A stretch of DNA of 64,000 nucleotides from Flavobacterium sp. LPB0248. GTDB taxonomy: Bacteria > Bacteroidota > Bacteroidia > Flavobacteriales > Flavobacteriaceae. A program made the translations under genes and the position numbers. The notes under the pieces are model-generated. The model ran no database searches, was not told the origin of the DNA, and was given only the letters and a program-made list of their open reading frames with translations. The DNA is taken from NCBI RefSeq assembly GCF_013388355.1, contig NZ_CP058246.1, forward strand, positions 806,001 through 870,000, given 5' to 3'. Shown one piece after another: positions 36,489 through 43,636 of the stretch (within the stretch, counting starts at the first letter, position 1; every line of letters starts with the position of its first letter).

Positions 36489-36557
36489 TTTCTGTGAAAT
36501 GTGAAATGTTGTTTCAAACTGCAATTTGAAACTTGAAACAAAGAAAACTTGAAACAA
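36489..36557. repeat. Word-array inverted repeat, TTGAAAC type
   Basis: GTTTTCTGTGAAATGTGAAA at the left can pair imperfectly with the right part, which carries TTTGAAAC, TTGAAAC and TTGAAAC words and the sequence GAAAAC. Units are 7-8 nt. It fills the gap between murQ and the DUF6095 gene. Confidence 0.55.
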
Positions 36558-36564
36558 AAACAAA

Positions 36565-36786
36565 ATGGCAACAAACAGACAATTACTAGGAAAAGGAATT
36601 AAATATTTAACAGGTGCTTTGCCTTTAATGTTTCTTGGTCCATCGTTAATTTATAATGCTTTTCAGAATCAAAGCAACAACTGGCACTATCTTGTTTTAG
36701 GAATCGGAATTGTAGCTTGCTTGTCTTCTATGGTTTTGATCTTTTTGGGATTGAAAACCATTATGAAAGGTATATTTAATGACTAA
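36565..36786 (+). CDS. DUF6095-like small membrane protein
   Basis: A 73-residue protein with two TM helices (LTGALPLMFLGPSLIYNAF and YLVLGIGIVACLSSMVLIFLGLKTIM). It starts MATNRQLLGKGIKYL, typical of a small flavobacterial family (DUF6095) of unknown function often next to murQ. It is followed after 27 nt by the antitoxin-like gene. Confidence 0.7.
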   Translation: MATNRQLLGKGIKYLTGALPLMFLGPSLIYNAFQNQSNNWHYLVLGIGIVACLSSMVLIFLGLKTIMKGIFND

Positions 36787-36813
36787 TTTGTATCTTTACT
36801 AAAATTCTTTGTT

Positions 36814-37044
36814 ATGGATATACAAGCAGAAATAAACTGGATTCACCAAGAAATTGATAAAGTAAAAGATCCTTCTTTTGTTGAAAAACTAAAACACCTT
36901 TTACAATCAATAAACAATACTGCAATTGATTCGGATGCAGCTTATAATTTAGATATTGAAAATGCCTTAGACGATATTAAAAAAGGTAATTTTTATACTG
37001 AAGATGAAGCTAAAGAAATTGCAAAAAAATGGGGAAGAAAATAA
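36814..37044 (+). CDS. Antitoxin-like protein
   Basis: A 76-residue, acidic, helix-rich protein. The second half (NALDDIKKGNFYTEDEAKEIAKKWGRK) resembles the C-terminal toxin-binding part of small Bacteroidota antitoxins paired with RelE/ParE toxins. There is no obvious DNA-binding motif. Its last 16 nt overlap the start of the toxin gene, a normal arrangement for a type II pair. Assignment rests mainly on the neighbour. Confidence 0.7.
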   Translation: MDIQAEINWIHQEIDKVKDPSFVEKLKHLLQSINNTAIDSDAAYNLDIENALDDIKKGNFYTEDEAKEIAKKWGRK

Positions 37045-37343
37045 TTTGGACAAATAGTGCTTTGAGCCAATTAGAAGATATTCATTTTTACATTTTTTTT
37101 GAAAGCAAATCAATTACAATTGCTGACAAAGTAGTTAATACTATTTTTGAAAGTACAGAAATTCTTAAAATACAGCCTGAAATCTATAAACTTGACAAAC
37201 AGAAAGCCAAAAATGATGGCAATTTTAGAGTTTATTCTGTTTACGATTATGCTATTTCTTATCAAATAACGAACGAGAATATCTATATACTTCGAGTGCG
37301 CCACAATGCACAAAAAACTAAAAAACATTCATGGAAAGTCTAA
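37029..37343 (+). CDS. RelE/ParE family toxin
   Basis: A 104-residue protein. KIIWTNSALSQLEDIHFYIFFES, IADKVVNTIFESTEIL, YKLDKQKAKNDGNFRVYSVYDYAISYQIT and YILRVRHNAQKTKKHSWK follow the RelE/ParE beta-hairpin fold, with the C-terminal R-x-R-H-x strand. It more closely resembles ParE (gyrase-targeting) than ribosome-dependent RelE, but the target cannot be decided by eye. It overlaps the antitoxin by 16 nt and the pentapeptide gene by 13 nt. Confidence 0.85.
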   Translation: MGKKIIWTNSALSQLEDIHFYIFFESKSITIADKVVNTIFESTEILKIQPEIYKLDKQKAKNDGNFRVYSVYDYAISYQITNENIYILRVRHNAQKTKKHSWKV

Positions 37344-37903
37344 TTCACATTCAGAAAACATTTGACAAAGTTGTTTATATTGATAAACGAATAAACAATC
37401 GGGAGTTTGAAGATTGTGTGTTTAAAAATTGTGATTTTTCCAACAGTAATTTTAGTTCTAATACTTTTCTTGACTGCGAATTTATAGACTGTAATTTATC
37501 TATGACAAGTTTGGCTGGAACAAGTTTAAAAAATGTCACTTTTAAAAATTGTAAACTTCTCGGAATCGCTTTTAACGAATGTGACGATTTCTTATTTCAG
37601 GTATATTTTGAAGATTGCGTTTTGGATTATGCGCTTTTTTCGAATAAAAAAATGCCAAAAACCAAATTTATCAATTCTTCTGTGCGTGAAGTAACTTTTA
37701 TCGGAACGAATTTAACGAGTTCTATTTTTGATAATTGCAATCTTGATGGCGCTATTTTTAATGAAACACAATTGGCTGGAGTTAATTTTAAAACAGCTTA
37801 TAATTATAAAATCGATCCTGAATTTAATCCGATGAAAAAAGCACAATTTTCTACAGACGGAATTGTTGGATTATTAGACAAATACGATATCAAGATTGTT
37901 TAA
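37331..37903 (+). CDS. Pentapeptide-repeat protein
   Basis: The 190-residue protein is built from A(D/N)LXX-like pentapeptides from ~residue 15 to 155: FEDCV FKNCD FSNSN FSSNT FLDCE FIDCN. A short break near residue 80 is followed by a second run (FIGTN LTSSI FDNCN LDGAI FNETQ). This gives a right-handed quadrilateral beta-helix like Qnr and MfpA, which mimic DNA and bind gyrase or topoisomerase IV. A gyrase-related role is only inferred. Its ATG lies inside the end of the toxin gene. Confidence 0.85.
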   Translation: MESLIHIQKTFDKVVYIDKRINNREFEDCVFKNCDFSNSNFSSNTFLDCEFIDCNLSMTSLAGTSLKNVTFKNCKLLGIAFNECDDFLFQVYFEDCVLDYALFSNKKMPKTKFINSSVREVTFIGTNLTSSIFDNCNLDGAIFNETQLAGVNFKTAYNYKIDPEFNPMKKAQFSTDGIVGLLDKYDIKIV

Positions 37904-37913
37904 GAAAATAGCT

Positions 37914-38489
37914 ATGAAATTATCTGAATCTTACCTAGAAAGTGTCAAAAAGCAATTTTTATATTATAAAATGCTTGGAGAAAAAGCGATAGAGCAACTT
38001 GAGCCTTCGCAACTTTTTGTATCGTTTAATGACGACACCAACAGCATTGCTACCATTATAAAACACATTTCAGGCAACATGCTTTCGCGTTGGACTGACT
38101 TTCTAACTTCTGATGGAGAGAAAGAATGGCGAAATCGTGATGCAGAATTTGAAAACGATTTACAGTCTAAAGAAGAAGTTCTGGAAGTCTGGAACAAAGG
38201 CTGGAATTGTCTTGAAAATGCTTTGGGAAGTCTAAAACCAGAACAGCTTTCAGATATCATTTACATTAGAAATGAAGGTCATACGGTTATTGAAGCTATA
38301 AATCGTCAATTAGCACATTATCCTTATCATGTTGGTCAGATTGTTTTTTACGCCAAACAGTTGAAAAACAGTGAATGGAATAGTTTATCGATTCCGAAGA
38401 ATAAATCGGGAAATTACAATGCTGAAAAGTTTGCCAAAGAGAAAGAAATTAAGAACTTTACCGATGATGAATTAAAGAGATTGAAATGA
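37914..38489 (+). CDS. DinB-like DUF1572 protein
   Basis: About 191 residues, a four-helix-bundle protein of the DinB/YfiT superfamily. The conserved His positions are in TIIKHISGNMLSRW and RQLAHYPYHVGQIVFYAKQL, forming the usual three-His metal site. It is assigned to DUF1572. Relatives include metal-dependent thiol S-transferases (bacillithiol or mycothiol types), but the substrate is unknown. ATG 37914 is used. It follows the pentapeptide gene by 10 nt and its stop overlaps the next start as ATGA. Confidence 0.8.
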   Translation: MKLSESYLESVKKQFLYYKMLGEKAIEQLEPSQLFVSFNDDTNSIATIIKHISGNMLSRWTDFLTSDGEKEWRNRDAEFENDLQSKEEVLEVWNKGWNCLENALGSLKPEQLSDIIYIRNEGHTVIEAINRQLAHYPYHVGQIVFYAKQLKNSEWNSLSIPKNKSGNYNAEKFAKEKEIKNFTDDELKRLK

Positions 38490-38647
38490 TCGAATATTAT
38501 GCAAATTTTGGCGGGACATGCTGGTGGATCTTAATTAAATTCTGTAAAACAAATTTAACCGAAGAGCAGAGTTCCAAAAACAAAAAACGAAATTTACTTT
38601 TTATAGCTTTTATAACTCTTGTAATTTTCTTTTTATTCTTTAATTGA
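38486..38647 (+). CDS. 53-residue small membrane protein
   Basis: The frame starts at ATG 38486, which overlaps the DUF1572 stop in an ATGA, and ends at TGA 38647. The peptide of 53 residues begins MIEYYANFGGTCWWILIKFC, has a basic, polar middle (TEEQSSKNKKR) and ends in one strong membrane helix (NLLFIAFITLVIFFLFFN). The coupling and the clear TM helix make it a credible gene. Function unknown. Confidence 0.7.
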   Translation: MIEYYANFGGTCWWILIKFCKTNLTEEQSSKNKKRNLLFIAFITLVIFFLFFN

Positions 38648-38670
38648 AAAAGAACTTTTGAAAACCAAAG

Positions 38671-38750
38671 TCCTAGCCCCGATGGTAGCGACATCCTTTT
38701 GTGGTGGGGTTCACCACAAAAGATATAGCGGACAGCGGGAATCAGCTCCT
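38671..38750. ncRNA. Conserved-type structured intergenic element (flavo-1-like?)
   Basis: A central perfect 10-bp hairpin (TTTTGTGGTG / CACCACAAAA, 5-nt loop) is flanked by TAGCCCCGATGGTAGCGAC on the left and GATATAGCGGACAGCGGGAA on the right. I recognise these flanks as a motif recurring in flavobacterial intergenic regions. They may correspond to the flavo-1 RNA class, but I cannot verify that by eye. The transcribed strand is not clear. Confidence 0.5.
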
Positions 38751-38767
38751 AAAAAAACTTATTTAAA

Positions 38768-39139
38768 ATGAAAAAAATACTATTCTTATTCCCTATTTTG
38801 ACTTTAGTTTCATGTTATAATGCTGAACACAATTGCAAGGATTTTAAAACTGGAAAATTCAAATTTGAAACAGAAGTCAACGGAGAGAAAAAAACAACCT
38901 ATTTTGAACGCAAAGATGATATCGAAATCGAAACTTTTGAAGGAAAAACAGATACAGCAACCATTCGTTGGGTAAGTGATTGCGAATATGTACTACAGAA
39001 AAAGCATCCAAAAAACATGGCAGAAGAAAAAGCAATCAGCATGAAGATTTTAACAACTTCTAAAGATTCTTATACGTTTGAATTTGGCTTGGTTGGTTCT
39101 GAAGAGAAACAGCGAGGTACTGTTTATAAAGTTGATTAA
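38768..39139 (+). CDS. Small lipoprotein of unknown function
   Basis: A 123-residue protein with a lipoprotein signal (MKKILFLFPILTLVSC, Cys at 16). A beta-rich globular part follows with CKDFKTGKFKFETEVNGEK and VSDCEYVLQKKHPKN; its two Cys may form a disulfide. Proteins of this type in Flavobacterium are sometimes labelled DNA topoisomerase IV in databases, which the sequence does not support. It has its own terminator. Confidence 0.75.
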   Translation: MKKILFLFPILTLVSCYNAEHNCKDFKTGKFKFETEVNGEKKTTYFERKDDIEIETFEGKTDTATIRWVSDCEYVLQKKHPKNMAEEKAISMKILTTSKDSYTFEFGLVGSEEKQRGTVYKVD

Positions 39140-39159
39140 ACTTTCGTTATATACTATTT

Positions 39160-39185
39160 AAAGCTCCAATCTTGGAGCTTTTTTT
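39160..39185 (+). terminator. Terminator after the small lipoprotein
   Basis: AAGCTCCA / TGGAGCTT, 8-bp stem with a 4-nt loop and a T5-T7 tail, 20 nt past the stop. Confidence 0.85.
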
Positions 39186-39227
39186 AATCTGTTTAAAATT
39201 GAAATACAGTGTGGAGCTACTTGCGGA

Positions 39228-39253
39228 GATCCCTCGTTCCTCGGGATGACAAA
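39228..39253. repeat. Single diverged copy of the 26-bp repeat
   Basis: This 26-nt stretch matches the right arm at 56462-56487 except at two positions. The two differences restore pairing in a small internal hairpin (ATCCC/GGGAT here, ATCCT/AGGAT there). Confidence 0.6.
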
Positions 39254-39269
39254 AATGTGCAAAAAAAAC

Positions 39270-39301
39270 CTTTGTCCCTTTGTCCCTCAGTTTCTTTGCA
39301 A
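39270..39301. repeat. Single-arm octamer array, CTTTGNNN type
   Basis: Four units in 8-nt phase: CTTTGTCC, CTTTGTCC, CTCAGTTT, CTTTGCAA. No inverted partner is nearby. It lies upstream of the cNMP/CBS gene. Confidence 0.65.
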
Positions 39302-39370
39302 CTCAAAAAACAAAAATGTTTCTTTTACATTTCTATTATAAATAGTACATTAGAACTCTAATCTAACCAA

Positions 39371-41290
39371 ATGAAAAATACCATTTCGCAACGTGTTGCC
39401 GACTTTTTAAAGAACTATCCGCCGTTTAATTTTCTACACCAGAGAGATTTAGAAAATCTGTCTGAACAGATTTCTATTATTTATAAAGAAAAAGATTCCG
39501 TAATTTTTGCCGAAAATGATAAAACGCACGATTCTTTTTATGTAGTGCATAAAGGTGCAATTGCATTAAAAAAAAGCACTAAAAATACGGTTTTAGACAT
39601 GTGTGACGAAGGCGATATTTTTGGACTTCGTCCGCTTTTGGCACAAGAAAATTACATTATGGAAGCTGTAGCACATGAAGAAAGTATTCTTTACGCTATT
39701 CCTATTGCGGTTTTTAAACCTTACGCCCTTGAAAACAGAAACATTGGTAATTTCCTAATTGAAAGTTATGCTTCAAATACTCGAAATCCGTATTCAGACA
39801 TTCATAAAGATAAATTATATGGCGATGATCAGTTAAATGAAAACCTGCATTCGAGCAATCATTCTTTTGATCTAGCGCCCATCAAATATTCAAAAAAAAT
39901 CGTAACCTGCAGTCCGACAACGACTGTTAAGGAAGTGGCTAAGATTATGAATAAAAAGAAAGTTGGTGCTATTCTGATTGTTGATGAAATGCTTCCAATT
40001 GGTATTCTAACTGATAAAGACCTTCGAAATAAAATTGTTACCGGTGATTTTCCAATTACGACAACAGCTGAAACGATAATGACGAAACCTGTTATTACGT
40101 ATCCAAAAAAAATGACGGTTACTGAGGCTCAAATGGCGATGATGAAAAGCAATATCAGCCATTTGTGTTTAACGAAAGATGGAACGGTAAATACTAAAGC
40201 GGTCGGAATTTTATCGAAACACGACGTTATGGTGGCGCTTGGAAACAATCCTGCGGTTTTAATAAAAGCCTTAAAACGCACTAAAAAAATCAAGGAAATA
40301 AAACCAATCCGCAACCGAATTATGCAACTGCTACAAGGTTATCTGGATCAAAATATTCCGATGACTTTGATTACCAAAATCATTACAGAATTGAACGAGG
40401 CCTGCACTACTCGAGTTATCGAGATCTGTTTGGAAAAAATGAGCAGTCCGCCGCCTGTAAAATTTGCATGGTTGGCGCTTGGAAGCCAAGGACGCGGCGA
40501 ACAAATGCTGCATACCGATCAAGATAATGCAATTGTTTATGAAAATGTAAATGAAGTTTTTAGAGATGAAACGAAAATATATTTCTTAAAATTTGCCGGT
40601 CTTGTCAATAAAGGCCTATTTGAAATTGGTTACGATTATTGTCCTGCCGATATGATGGCTTCTAGTCCGAAATGGTGCATGAGCCTGGATGAATGGAAAG
40701 CTCAGGTGCATCATTGGATTACAAATCCAGGGAAAAATGAAGTTTTACTTTCCTTTATTTTCTTTGATTACAGCAAAACTTATGGCGATTCTGAAATCGT
40801 TAACGAATTATCTGATTCTATTTTTGAAAATGTAAAAGCAAATCCGATTTTTTATATGCATTTGGTGAGCGGTGCTTTGCAAAGCCCTTCTCCTACTGGC
40901 TTCTTTAGACAGTTTTTGGTTGAACAAGATGGTGCAAACAAAGACAATTTTGATATTAAGCGTAGAGCTTTAATGCCTTTAACCGATGCGGCGCGTGTTT
41001 TAATTTTATCGCATTCCGTAAAAGGAATCAGTAATACGGCAGAGCGTTTTGAAAAATTGGCTGAACTGGAACCAAATAATAGAGAATTGTATTTATCATG
41101 TTCTTATTCGTTCAAAGCATTATTAAAATTCAGAACGAAACAAGGATTGTTACATCATGACTCGGGTCAATTTATCGAGCTGGAATCTTTAACCAAAATG
41201 GAAAAAATTAAGCTGAAACGTACTTTTAAAACTATCAAAGAACTTCAGGAACTTATTTCAGTACGTTTTAATATTTCAAATCTGGTATAA
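39371..41290 (+). CDS. cNMP-binding / CBS / DUF294 nucleotidyltransferase-like protein
   Basis: A 639-residue multidomain cytosolic protein. A cyclic-nucleotide-binding-like domain (~15-130; SFYVVHKGAIALKK) is followed by two CBS repeats (~170-300; GAILIVDEMLPIGILTDKDLRNKIV). Next come the DUF294 nucleotidyltransferase-like domain with LALGSQGRGEQMLHTDQDNAIVYE (~365-395) and the DUF294 C-terminal helical domain. The GS-x-GR plus DQD pattern resembles GlnD-type transferases. The role is unproven; such genes often sit by exonuclease and acetate-uptake genes. It is two bases from the next gene. Confidence 0.85.
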   Translation: MKNTISQRVADFLKNYPPFNFLHQRDLENLSEQISIIYKEKDSVIFAENDKTHDSFYVVHKGAIALKKSTKNTVLDMCDEGDIFGLRPLLAQENYIMEAVAHEESILYAIPIAVFKPYALENRNIGNFLIESYASNTRNPYSDIHKDKLYGDDQLNENLHSSNHSFDLAPIKYSKKIVTCSPTTTVKEVAKIMNKKKVGAILIVDEMLPIGILTDKDLRNKIVTGDFPITTTAETIMTKPVITYPKKMTVTEAQMAMMKSNISHLCLTKDGTVNTKAVGILSKHDVMVALGNNPAVLIKALKRTKKIKEIKPIRNRIMQLLQGYLDQNIPMTLITKIITELNEACTTRVIEICLEKMSSPPPVKFAWLALGSQGRGEQMLHTDQDNAIVYENVNEVFRDETKIYFLKFAGLVNKGLFEIGYDYCPADMMASSPKWCMSLDEWKAQVHHWITNPGKNEVLLSFIFFDYSKTYGDSEIVNELSDSIFENVKANPIFYMHLVSGALQSPSPTGFFRQFLVEQDGANKDNFDIKRRALMPLTDAARVLILSHSVKGISNTAERFEKLAELEPNNRELYLSCSYSFKALLKFRTKQGLLHHDSGQFIELESLTKMEKIKLKRTFKTIKELQELISVRFNISNLV

Positions 41291-41292
41291 TT

Positions 41293-41928
41293 ATGAGTTT
41301 ATTCAATTTTTGGAAAAAAGAAGAGACTAATCTATTCGATGAAAATATTACCATCGAAGAAACTCGTTTTGTTGTTTTAGATACCGAAACTACAGGATTT
41401 GATTATGATAACGATCGTATTTTATGTATTGGCGCATTGGTTCTTCAAAACGGAATCATTAATGTTCAGGATAGTTTTGAAGTTTATCTAGAACAAGATC
41501 ATTATGATAAAACGACTGCTCAAATTCATGGCATTTTAAAAGATTTATTGATTAAACGTCCGACCGAGTTAGAGGCTTTACAGCAATTTTTAGATTTTTT
41601 AGGAGATTCTATAATCATTGCGCATCACACAATTTTTGATGTTACCATGATTAATAAAGCTTTAGAACGAAATGGTCTTCCGCATTTAACCAATAAAACT
41701 TTAGATACCGCTTATTTGTACAAAAAGACTTTGATTCAATCGCATTTATTCGAAAGAAAAGATCATTATACCTTAGATGATTTGGCTGACAAATTTGATA
41801 TTTCAAAAAAAGACCGTCACACTGCTTTGGGTGATGCTTACATCACGGCGATTGCTTTTCTTAAAATTGTAAAAAAGCTAAAAGAGAAAAAAGCAGTCAA
41901 TCTAAATCAGCTTTTTAAACCGCTTTAA
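41293..41928 (+). CDS. DnaQ-like 3'-5' exonuclease
   Basis: A 211-residue DEDDh exonuclease. ExoI is FVVLDTETTGFDYDNDRI, ExoII is IIAHHTIFDVTMINKAL, and ExoIII is KKDRHTALGDAYITAIAFL with the catalytic His. It resembles the PolC/DnaQ epsilon type but has only the nuclease domain. Co-occurrence with the DUF294 protein two bases upstream is a recurring arrangement and suggests a joint role in nucleotide or stress signalling, which is inference. Confidence 0.88.
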   Translation: MSLFNFWKKEETNLFDENITIEETRFVVLDTETTGFDYDNDRILCIGALVLQNGIINVQDSFEVYLEQDHYDKTTAQIHGILKDLLIKRPTELEALQQFLDFLGDSIIIAHHTIFDVTMINKALERNGLPHLTNKTLDTAYLYKKTLIQSHLFERKDHYTLDDLADKFDISKKDRHTALGDAYITAIAFLKIVKKLKEKKAVNLNQLFKPL

Positions 41929-42089
41929 GATTTTTTTGGGAATCTAAAATTTACATTCCAAACTTTTAATTTACTATTTAGTAATACAACACTTATAAAA
42001 GTTAGCAAAAAGGAAAAATACTCATAACATGTATTTTGTTTTTGAAAGATAGCTTTGCTCTAATCAAAAAAAACACAAAAAAACACTTT

Positions 42090-43568
42090 ATGAAAGCTAA
42101 CTTCTTAAAATCGATTACCTTGCTTGGAATTGCAGGTCTTACTGCAATTGGCTGTCAAAATGATGACAAAGATTCAAAAAACGATGTAAACGCAAGCATC
42201 GATTTCACTTCACATTCAAAAGTACCACCTTTTGTTTATGCTCAGACAGGTTTTGAAAACTTAAAAATCACCACTTTAATTGCTAGTTCTGATGTACTTC
42301 CTGATTCTCCATCTTTTGTTTATGGTGCGCAGCCTGACGGAGCTGGAATAATGAAAGATCCTAAAGGTGATGGATACATTATGATTACTAACCATGAAAT
42401 TATTCAATCTGTATCAAGAGTATATTTAGACAAAACTTTCAAGCCTGTAAAAGGAGACTATATCGTTGATGGTGTTGGAGGTCTTACTCGTTTGTGTTCT
42501 GCTACTTTGGCAACTCCAGAAATCCACGGATTTGGACCAATTTTTTTAACTGCTGGAGAAAGCGGTCAGGAAAGTATGGTTCACGGAATTAATCCTCTTG
42601 GATTATCTACTGATAAAGCTAGAACTGACAGAGTGTTGCCAGCTTTAGGAAAAGCGAGTATGGAAAACGCTGTTCCGCTTCCAAAAGAAGCTTACCCAGG
42701 AAAAACAGTTATTTTAATTGGTGAAGATCAATCGTATGCAACTTCTCACGTGAGTGCTGGTCAGTTAATTATGTATGTGAGTACAGTTGGCGATTTATCT
42801 AACGGGAAATTATACGCTTTAAAAAGAACTGACGGAAATCAAGTTGAAACAACCATCACTTTAAACAATTCATATCCAGTTGAATTTGTTGAAATTCCGA
42901 ATGCAAAAAACTTAACTGGTGCGGTAATCAATACAACGGTTAATGATTTAAAAGCAATTCGTTTCTCAAGAGTTGAAGACGTAGATTACAGAAAAGGAAG
43001 CGCAAGCAACAATAGAGAAATTTACTTTACTGCAACTGGTCAAGCAACAAACAATGCTCCTGTTGAAGGATATACAATGTGGGGAAGAGTTTATAAAGTA
43101 AAATTAGATGCAACAAACCCATTAAAAGGAACTTTAGAATTGGCTGTTGAAGGTGACAGTACTCCTGGAACCGGAATCATCAATCCTGATAACTTATGTG
43201 TGACTGAAAACTATGTTTACATTCAGGAAGATGGTGATAGTTATTATGCAGATGCAAAACACGATTCATATATTTGGCAGTACAATATTGCTACAAAACA
43301 GAATAAACCGTGGTTAAATATGAACCACAAAAGAACAGATACAACTTGGAATGCACTTTATAACCAAACTGGCGAAATGAGATTTGGAAGCTGGGAATTT
43401 GGAGCTATGCAAGACATTTCAGATATCATTGGCGTTCCAGATACTTTCACTGTAAATATTCACCCTCATACTTGGCAAAGTGATGCATTTAAAAATGCTG
43501 ATGGTTCAGGAACTCAAACTAACAAAGAGGGAGGACAAACTGTAATTATTAGAAACGTACAGCGCTAA
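42090..43568 (+). CDS. PhoX-like (DUF839) lipoprotein
   Basis: A 492-residue protein with a lipoprotein signal (LGIAGLTAIGC, Cys at ~23). The rest resembles PhoX beta-propeller phosphatases: PDGAGIMKDPKGDGYIMITNHE, GVGGLTRLCSATL, INPDNLCVTENYVYIQEDGDSYY. PhoX enzymes are Ca/Fe-dependent alkaline phosphatases. This one lacks a Tat signal and is a lipoprotein instead. The start at 42090 is chosen for the signal peptide. It precedes a di-heme peroxidase with which it may be co-expressed. Confidence 0.65.
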   Translation: MKANFLKSITLLGIAGLTAIGCQNDDKDSKNDVNASIDFTSHSKVPPFVYAQTGFENLKITTLIASSDVLPDSPSFVYGAQPDGAGIMKDPKGDGYIMITNHEIIQSVSRVYLDKTFKPVKGDYIVDGVGGLTRLCSATLATPEIHGFGPIFLTAGESGQESMVHGINPLGLSTDKARTDRVLPALGKASMENAVPLPKEAYPGKTVILIGEDQSYATSHVSAGQLIMYVSTVGDLSNGKLYALKRTDGNQVETTITLNNSYPVEFVEIPNAKNLTGAVINTTVNDLKAIRFSRVEDVDYRKGSASNNREIYFTATGQATNNAPVEGYTMWGRVYKVKLDATNPLKGTLELAVEGDSTPGTGIINPDNLCVTENYVYIQEDGDSYYADAKHDSYIWQYNIATKQNKPWLNMNHKRTDTTWNALYNQTGEMRFGSWEFGAMQDISDIIGVPDTFTVNIHPHTWQSDAFKNADGSGTQTNKEGGQTVIIRNVQR

Positions 43569-43590
43569 TAATTTCTACCAAAATCTATTG

Positions 43591-43622
43591 ACAACCCTTA
43601 TTTTTCGATAAGGGTTGTTTCT
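43591..43622 (+). terminator. Hairpin between the PhoX-like and peroxidase genes
   Basis: ACAACCCTTAT / ATAAGGGTTGT, perfect 11-bp stem with a 6-nt loop and a short T-rich tail. It may terminate or attenuate before the peroxidase gene, which starts 15 nt later. Confidence 0.65.
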
Positions 43623-43636
43623 ATTACAACTCCACT

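Noticed and set aside
37331..37903. Qnr-type quinolone resistance gene
   Set aside because: The protein has pentapeptide repeats but lacks the characteristic Qnr loops and is shorter than Qnr (about 218 residues); only the fold is supported.
38497..38694. Minus-strand open frame of 65 codons
   Set aside because: It lies antisense to the coupled 53-residue gene and has no domain, signal or promoter; it is a shadow of the AT-rich sequence.
38768..39139. DNA topoisomerase IV annotation sometimes given to this lipoprotein type
   Set aside because: The 123-residue product has a lipobox and no topoisomerase motif; the true subunits are at 46867-51505.
42090..43568. Tat-exported PhoX alkaline phosphatase
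   Set aside because: No twin-arginine motif is present; the signal is of lipoprotein type, so only PhoX-like is claimed.
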